From the NCBI GenBank assembly GCA_024278255.1, contig JAJRTP010000175.1:1-18470 (forward strand): a DNA stretch of 18,470 nucleotides. The letters run 5' to 3'. The notes under the pieces were generated by a model. The model did no database searches and was not told the origin of the DNA. It worked only from the letters and a program-made list of their open reading frames with translations. Positions within the stretch are counted from its first letter, which is position 1, and each line of letters starts with the position of its first letter. The translations under genes and the position numbers were made by a program. Of the stretch, positions 14,731 to 18,470 are shown piece after piece. Origin of the DNA: Chloroflexota bacterium. GTDB taxonomy: Bacteria > Chloroflexota > Anaerolineae > Promineifilales > Promineifilaceae.

Positions 14731-15945
14731 TTATTCGCCTAAGATGTCTTCTTCAGTCATGCCCAAAGCATTAATGAGGAAGCGTACCGGATCGTAGGCC
14801 GAATCGGTTGTCGGTTCCGCCCCTGTCCAATTGTAGAACGAGTCAGAACAGAGTGTGACAGTACCTTCCGGCGGTTCCAGGCAAGCATCAGAAGAAACAT
14901 AATCTTGCAAGGCTTTTACAATTTCCTGGGCTGTACTCAGAGGGAATTCTGGGCCAAAGGAAACGGTGTCATTGGGGATGGGATCAGAGATGGTCAGGAT
15001 GTGCGTTTCTTCAAAAATATTCGGATAAGTTTCCATAGCTGCCGCCCGCGCGTCCAGCACCCGGTAGCCGCCCTCATCCGGGCCGCCGGCAACGAAGACA
15101 CGGCCGGCTTCAGTACGTTCCGGCGGGACGCCCGCTTCACGCCAGATTTCCGGATCATCTACAGCCGGATTCCATTTGCGTTCGTAATTGGGCAGCAGGG
15201 GCGGGCTGTAGAATGAAGTGGCAAAGTCCACATCACCTTGAGCCACAGCCAGCATCGCATTGGTATGGCCGCCAGTTTCTACAATTTCACCTGGTTCAAT
15301 ACCGGCATCTGTAAACATGGCGCTGGGTACCAGGAAGCCGGAGGTAGAAGTAACGCTGGGTGCGCCCCAGGTTTTACCTGCCAAATCTTCCAGAGATTCA
15401 ATACCGCTGTCATCACGCACCACGATTTGCGCCCAGTAGTTAGGCCAGCCAAAACGTACAGCGGCATTACCCACCTGCACACCGCAGCGCTCATTGGCCA
15501 GAACGTAGCCTAATGCCGGGATGAAGCCGATGGTGTCATCAGGAGAAGCACACATTGCTTCAATAGTGGCAGCGTAGCTGGTCGGCACGCTGACCTCAAA
15601 TTTGAGGCCCGTTACTGCTTCCAGTTCGTTGGCCAGTTCTTCACCACCGGACACAATAACATCGGCGTCTACGGAGGGGACAAACAATACTTTAATCGGC
15701 CGTTCTTCGGATCCCAGAGGAACTTCTTCAGCCATCACTTCTTCTACAACTGTTTCCACAACCGTTTCTGTGACAACCCGCGTCACTTCCACAGGCACTT
15801 CTACCTCTACGGGAACTTCTACTTCTTCAGTCACCGTTTCCGTGATCACACGGGTGACTTCTACCGTTTGCGGTTGGCAGGCAACGGCAAAAAATGCCAA
15901 AACCAGCAAACCTGTTGTAAACCAAACTGCGCGTTTCATATTCAT
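14731..15945 (-). CDS. phnD: Phosphonate/phosphate-ester binding lipoprotein
   Basis: This is the solute-binding part of the transporter. The first 23 residues form a lipoprotein signal ending LAFFAVAC, so the mature protein is lipid-anchored at Cys23. A spacer at about 27-75 is made of VTRVVTET / VEVPVEV repeats. The PhnD-like domain follows: IKVLFVPSVDADVIVSGGEELANELE, VPTSYAATIEAMCASPDDTIGFIPALGY, and GKTWGAPSVTSTSGFLVPSAMF, the type 2 binding fold used for phosphonates, phosphite and phosphate. Exact ligand cannot be read. The ATG at 15945 has AAGGAG about seven bases upstream; a second ATG at 15939 is less well placed. Expression is probably driven from the promoter near 16036-16063. Confidence 0.93.
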   Translation of the reverse strand: MNMKRAVWFTTGLLVLAFFAVACQPQTVEVTRVITETVTEEVEVPVEVEVPVEVTRVVTETVVETVVEEVMAEEVPLGSEERPIKVLFVPSVDADVIVSGGEELANELEAVTGLKFEVSVPTSYAATIEAMCASPDDTIGFIPALGYVLANERCGVQVGNAAVRFGWPNYWAQIVVRDDSGIESLEDLAGKTWGAPSVTSTSGFLVPSAMFTDAGIEPGEIVETGGHTNAMLAVAQGDVDFATSFYSPPLLPNYERKWNPAVDDPEIWREAGVPPERTEAGRVFVAGGPDEGGYRVLDARAAAMETYPNIFEETHILTISDPIPNDTVSFGPEFPLSTAQEIVKALQDYVSSDACLEPPEGTVTLCSDSFYNWTGAEPTTDSAYDPVRFLINALGMTEEDILGE

Positions 15946-16035
15946 GGCTTTCTCCTTTTAACTAGGGGTAGATAATAAGGTGTGTGTTCATCAGAGTTGA
16001 CTAAGACGGACACACAAAAATCACAAGGGAAAAAG

Positions 16036-16063
16036 ATTATAACACGGTACATAACAGGGGCAA
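16036..16063 (-). promoter_or_regulatory. Probable promoter of the phnD operon
   Basis: On the minus strand a perfect TATAAT (16036-16041) is preceded by TGT, making an extended -10. TTGCCC (16058-16063) lies 16 bases upstream as a 4/6 -35. Transcription would begin near 16029, giving a leader of about 84 bases before phnD. No recognised riboswitch is seen in the leader. Confidence 0.55.
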
Positions 16064-16079
16064 GCCTGTGTCATTTGGG

Positions 16080-16116
16080 GAACAATAACCCCGGAGCTTA
16101 TCCGGGGCTATTGTTC
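16080..16116. terminator. GC-rich hairpin between two transport operons
   Basis: GAACAATAACCCCGGA and TCCGGGGCTATTGTTC pair with one mismatch around GCTTA. It is the second of two stems after the binding-protein gene that ends at 16180. No T-run follows, so termination is plausible but not proven. Confidence 0.5.
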
Positions 16117-16121
16117 TGCTT

Positions 16122-16154
16122 AGAAGTTCAACTTCTCAAAGAAGTTGAACTTCT
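16122..16154. repeat. 14-base perfect hairpin after the sugar-binding gene
   Basis: AGAAGTTCAACTTC (16122-16135) and its exact complement (16141-16154) enclose a 5-base loop. Each arm is itself nearly palindromic around GTTCAAC. It lies about 25 bases past the binding-protein stop and could end or stabilise that transcript; it also looks like a dispersed repeat. Confidence 0.6.
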
Positions 16155-16179
16155 TGGGTCTGCAAGCTGATTACCGGCT

Positions 16180-17766
16180 CTACGGGGCAGAGTCGGCCTG
16201 AATTTCATTCGCCTGCTCAGTCAGCGCATCCAACGTGGATTGGATGTCGGCGCCATTGAATACGATGTCAATGAACGCTTCTTCCACGGCATCACGTACA
16301 TTGTCGTAACCGGCGATGGGCGCTTCTGTTTTGCCGTATTGCAGCAAATCAAAAGCTGTCTTATATGCTTCATTCTCGGCAAAGTAATCACTCATACCCT
16401 CAGCCACGCTGCGGCGGGCCGGGAAATAGTTGCTGGCTGTGGCCCACTGCGCTTGCGGTTCAGGAGATGTCCAGTATTTCAGGAACAGCCAGGCAGCCAA
16501 TTGTTGTTCCGGCGTCGTCTTGGGGACGCTGATGCTGGCGCCATAGATGTTCTGTACCGGGTCTGGTGTCGTATGCGGAATAGCGGCTACTGACCAGTTA
16601 AATCCTCCAACTTCCCCATCATCCACACCGGACTTCACGAACGGCAGGCCGGAAGAAGAACCGACGAAGAACAAAATCTTGCCATTGGCAAAATCAGTCT
16701 GGTCGCCATATTTTTCAGCTACCTGCAGAATGCAGCCTTGCTCAGCCAGCCCTTGCAGGAAGGTCATTGCCTCAATCGCTTCGGGAGAGTTATAGACAAA
16801 CTCGCCGGCTTCATAATCATAAATGTCACCGCCGCGGGCAAAAACTTCAGCCGCAAACTGAGAAGCATCCGTGTCCAGTTCCATACCGGCGCTGAAATCA
16901 GTTTCATTCTTGCTGAACGGCTGGTCAACGGCCGCGCACAAAGCTTCCGCCCACTGGTCCGGCGTTTCCGGCGGGCCTTCAAAGCTGATGGCCCCGCTGT
17001 CGCTCAACTCTTGCAGCCAGTCAGCATTGTAGAACAACACTTCCATAGAGCGGGCTGGCGGGAAACCAAACGATTCGCCGTCAAACTGGGGCAGTCTGTC
17101 AGCATCCAGGAACGCCTGGAAGAAATCAGCCTGATCTTCTTCGCTGAGTCCGTATTCTGGATGGTTGATGTAGGGGTCCAGGCTAACCAGGCCGTCAGCA
17201 ACCTCATACGCGGCTGCCTGGTTTTGGTAGGCGATGACCAGATCTGGCACTTCACCTGTAGTCAGACCGGCAATCATCTTGTCGTAAATGTCACCGTAAC
17301 CGCCTTCGGAGCTGCCCACGACAGTAATGCCATATGGATTGGTTGCATTGAACTCGTCAATAATGGCATTGATTGCGCCACCACGAGAGCTGTCATCTTC
17401 ATACCGGTGCCAGAAAGTGACAGTAGTGCCTTCCAGGTCCAGTTCATCAATGTTACCGTAGACAGAAGTATCATAATCTACTTCGGCCATTGGTTCTTCT
17501 GCCGGTTCTTCGGCGGGAGCCTCGGCTGGTTCTTCAGTTGGTTCCGCGGCTGGCTCTTCAGCTGCTTCTTCAACCGCTTCAGCAGCTGCTTCCACAGTTG
17601 GTGCTACTTCTTCCACGGCCGCCTGAACCGTAGGTGCTACCTCTTCAACTTGCTGTTGAGCTTCTTCGACAGCTTGCTCAACACCGCTGGTGCCACCACA
17701 TGCGGCTAAAACCATTGCCAGGATCAGGGCTAAACCTAACAGCCCAAAGAGTTTTTTGTTTGACAT
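16180..17766 (-). CDS. Carbohydrate ABC transporter substrate-binding lipoprotein (UgpB/MalE type)
   Basis: From the ATG at 17766 this is 528 residues. A lipoprotein signal (KKLFGLLGLALILAMVLAAC) places the anchor at Cys23. Residues about 25-95 are a low-complexity acidic Glu/Ala/Pro spacer with repeated EEVAPTV and EEPAEEP. The binding domain begins TTVTFWHRYEDDSSRGGAI and includes EFNATNPYGITV, YDKMIAGLTTGEVPDLVIAY, SMEVLFYNADWL, and a C-terminal AAWLFLKYWTSPEPQAQWA, as in family 1 solute-binding proteins for sugars and glycerol phosphates. The exact ligand is unknown. GGAGGAG nine bases ahead of the ATG makes this start secure; an upstream ATG is not. It follows the permease gene on the same strand but has a probable promoter of its own. 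Confidence 0.94.
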   Translation of the reverse strand: MSNKKLFGLLGLALILAMVLAACGGTSGVEQAVEEAQQQVEEVAPTVQAAVEEVAPTVEAAAEAVEEAAEEPAAEPTEEPAEAPAEEPAEEPMAEVDYDTSVYGNIDELDLEGTTVTFWHRYEDDSSRGGAINAIIDEFNATNPYGITVVGSSEGGYGDIYDKMIAGLTTGEVPDLVIAYQNQAAAYEVADGLVSLDPYINHPEYGLSEEDQADFFQAFLDADRLPQFDGESFGFPPARSMEVLFYNADWLQELSDSGAISFEGPPETPDQWAEALCAAVDQPFSKNETDFSAGMELDTDASQFAAEVFARGGDIYDYEAGEFVYNSPEAIEAMTFLQGLAEQGCILQVAEKYGDQTDFANGKILFFVGSSSGLPFVKSGVDDGEVGGFNWSVAAIPHTTPDPVQNIYGASISVPKTTPEQQLAAWLFLKYWTSPEPQAQWATASNYFPARRSVAEGMSDYFAENEAYKTAFDLLQYGKTEAPIAGYDNVRDAVEEAFIDIVFNGADIQSTLDALTEQANEIQADSAP

Positions 17767-17824
17767 AATAAAATTCTCCTCCAAACTTGTGAGATTTTTG
17801 AATTTTTTGTAACCGCATTGCACG

Positions 17825-17853
17825 ATTACACGTTTCTACACTTATTTAAGCAA
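17825..17853 (-). promoter_or_regulatory. Possible promoter of the sugar-binding protein gene
   Basis: On the minus strand TTGCTT (17848-17853) and TGTAAT (17825-17830) are separated by 17 bases and lie about 60 bases ahead of the ATG. This would let the binding protein be made beyond the level of the upstream permease gene. Confidence 0.4.
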
Positions 17854-17894
17854 ACGAATATTTTTTGTATGATGTTTTTGGGCATCACCTCCTT

Positions 17895-18470
17895 TTAGCC
17901 TTTCAATCCGCTTTGTGACAATCCTTCAATGAAGGTGCGTTGGGTAAAGGCGTATAAGATTAAAATAGGTAAAATAGCAATCATGGAACCAGCCATTCGC
18001 AGGTGAGGGAAGTTTGCTTCTTCGTTAAAGAATGACTGCAAGCCTACAGCAATGGGACGCCATTCATCACTGCCTACGGTGACTAGCAAAGGCCAGGCCA
18101 ACTCGTTCCAGGCGCCAATGAAAGCGAATAGCACAACGACGAACAAGGCGGCTTTGGAGATAGGTAAAACAACCTGAATTAAAAACCGCACATGCCCGGC
18201 GCCATCAATTTGAGCGGCGTCCCAAAGTTCGTCTGGAATAGAAGCGAAATGCTGGCGCAGCAGGAAAATAGAAATGGCGGGGGCCATAAATGGAATGGTT
18301 AGCGCCGGCCAGTTGTTTATCCAGCAATTTGTAGCCTCACAAAAACTAAAGCCCAGGGTGGTAGCAAACCAGCCTTCAGAACCAAATATTTTCCCGATTT
18401 CATTGACTAACAGGAAATTGGGCAGGTTTTGCACAATACCGGGAATCATTAAAGTAGCCAGCAGAATGCC
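17895..18470 (-). CDS. Carbohydrate ABC transporter permease (MalG/UgpE type), 5' part outside the window
   Basis: The frame is open to the window edge (GILLATLMIPGIVQNLPNFLL), so the N-terminal helices and start are missing. The visible 191 residues hold the later membrane helices and the coupling motif DELWDAAQIDGAGHVRFLIQVVLP that docks on the ATPase. FLLRQHFASIP ahead of it and AFTQRTFIEGLSQSGLKG at the end are typical of MalG/UgpE-type permeases. About 20 residues (GSEGWFATTLGFSFCEATNC) appear extra compared with the usual NELG..N.YWAL spacing. The partner is the binding lipoprotein downstream. An extended Shine-Dalgarno-like sequence overlaps the stop codon. Confidence 0.92.
   Translation of the reverse strand, partial: GILLATLMIPGIVQNLPNFLLVNEIGKIFGSEGWFATTLGFSFCEATNCWINNWPALTIPFMAPAISIFLLRQHFASIPDELWDAAQIDGAGHVRFLIQVVLPISKAALFVVVLFAFIGAWNELAWPLLVTVGSDEWRPIAVGLQSFFNEEANFPHLRMAGSMIAILPILILYAFTQRTFIEGLSQSGLKG

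Noticed and set aside
16738..17709. 323-codon plus-strand frame opposite the sugar-binding lipoprotein
   Set aside because: Its Phe/Ser-rich end is the complement of the Glu/Ala/Pro spacer codons of the real gene; no independent family signal.

Overview
The window looks like a chromosomal segment of an uncultured Gram-positive-type or monoderm bacterium, most likely a member of the Chloroflexota (Anaerolineae or a relative). This is inferred from gene style, not from a marker gene: ABC-transporter lipoproteins with long V/T/E or E/A/P spacers after the lipobox, a secreted protein with a YLPLV-type linker and a pre-peptidase C-terminal domain, kinase-like receptors with Thr/Pro-rich stalks and LysM, and an Rpn-family nuclease relic. 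No rRNA, tRNA, CRISPR array or intact mobile element was seen. Most genes are on the minus strand. The plus-strand genes are one signalling kinase and one degraded Rpn gene.

Layout. Positions 1-3495 (minus) hold a surface and signalling group: a truncated or frameshifted kinase-like gene at the left edge, a secreted jelly-roll/PPC-like protein, and a pseudokinase-TM-LysM protein. Positions 3706-5289 carry serA, with a long imperfect hairpin at each end. Positions 5651-6883 (plus) encode a soluble receiver-histidine kinase hybrid whose 3' end overlaps that of an RDD membrane protein. Positions 6829-10292 (minus) form a compact cluster: SerB-like HAD phosphatase, class V aminotransferase, a conserved-looking protein of unknown function and the RDD protein. 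The aminotransferase carries an in-frame amber codon just before its conserved C-terminus. With serA, the cluster could supply all three steps of phosphorylated serine synthesis. A divergent Rpn-family relic (10310-11220, plus) has lost its catalytic N-terminal section. Positions 11198-15945 (minus) form a phnD-phnC-phnE-IMPase transport operon with a very large split PhnE permease and a hairpin attenuator between phnD and phnC. Positions 16180-18470 (minus) are a carbohydrate ABC transporter: the permease is cut by the window edge, followed by a solute-binding lipoprotein.

The strongest non-gene signal is an 8-bp palindrome, ACGGCCGT. It occurs 21 times between 198 and 13862, always inside genes and in all three reading phases (7, 8 and 6 times), and is absent from 13863 to the end. 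It behaves like a highly iterated palindrome acting at the DNA level. Other points worth a second look are the amber codon, the 623-residue PhnE, two consecutive kinase-like genes that lack catalytic residues, the hairpins around serA, and a shared divergent -10 region that places both flanking starts at about +1.
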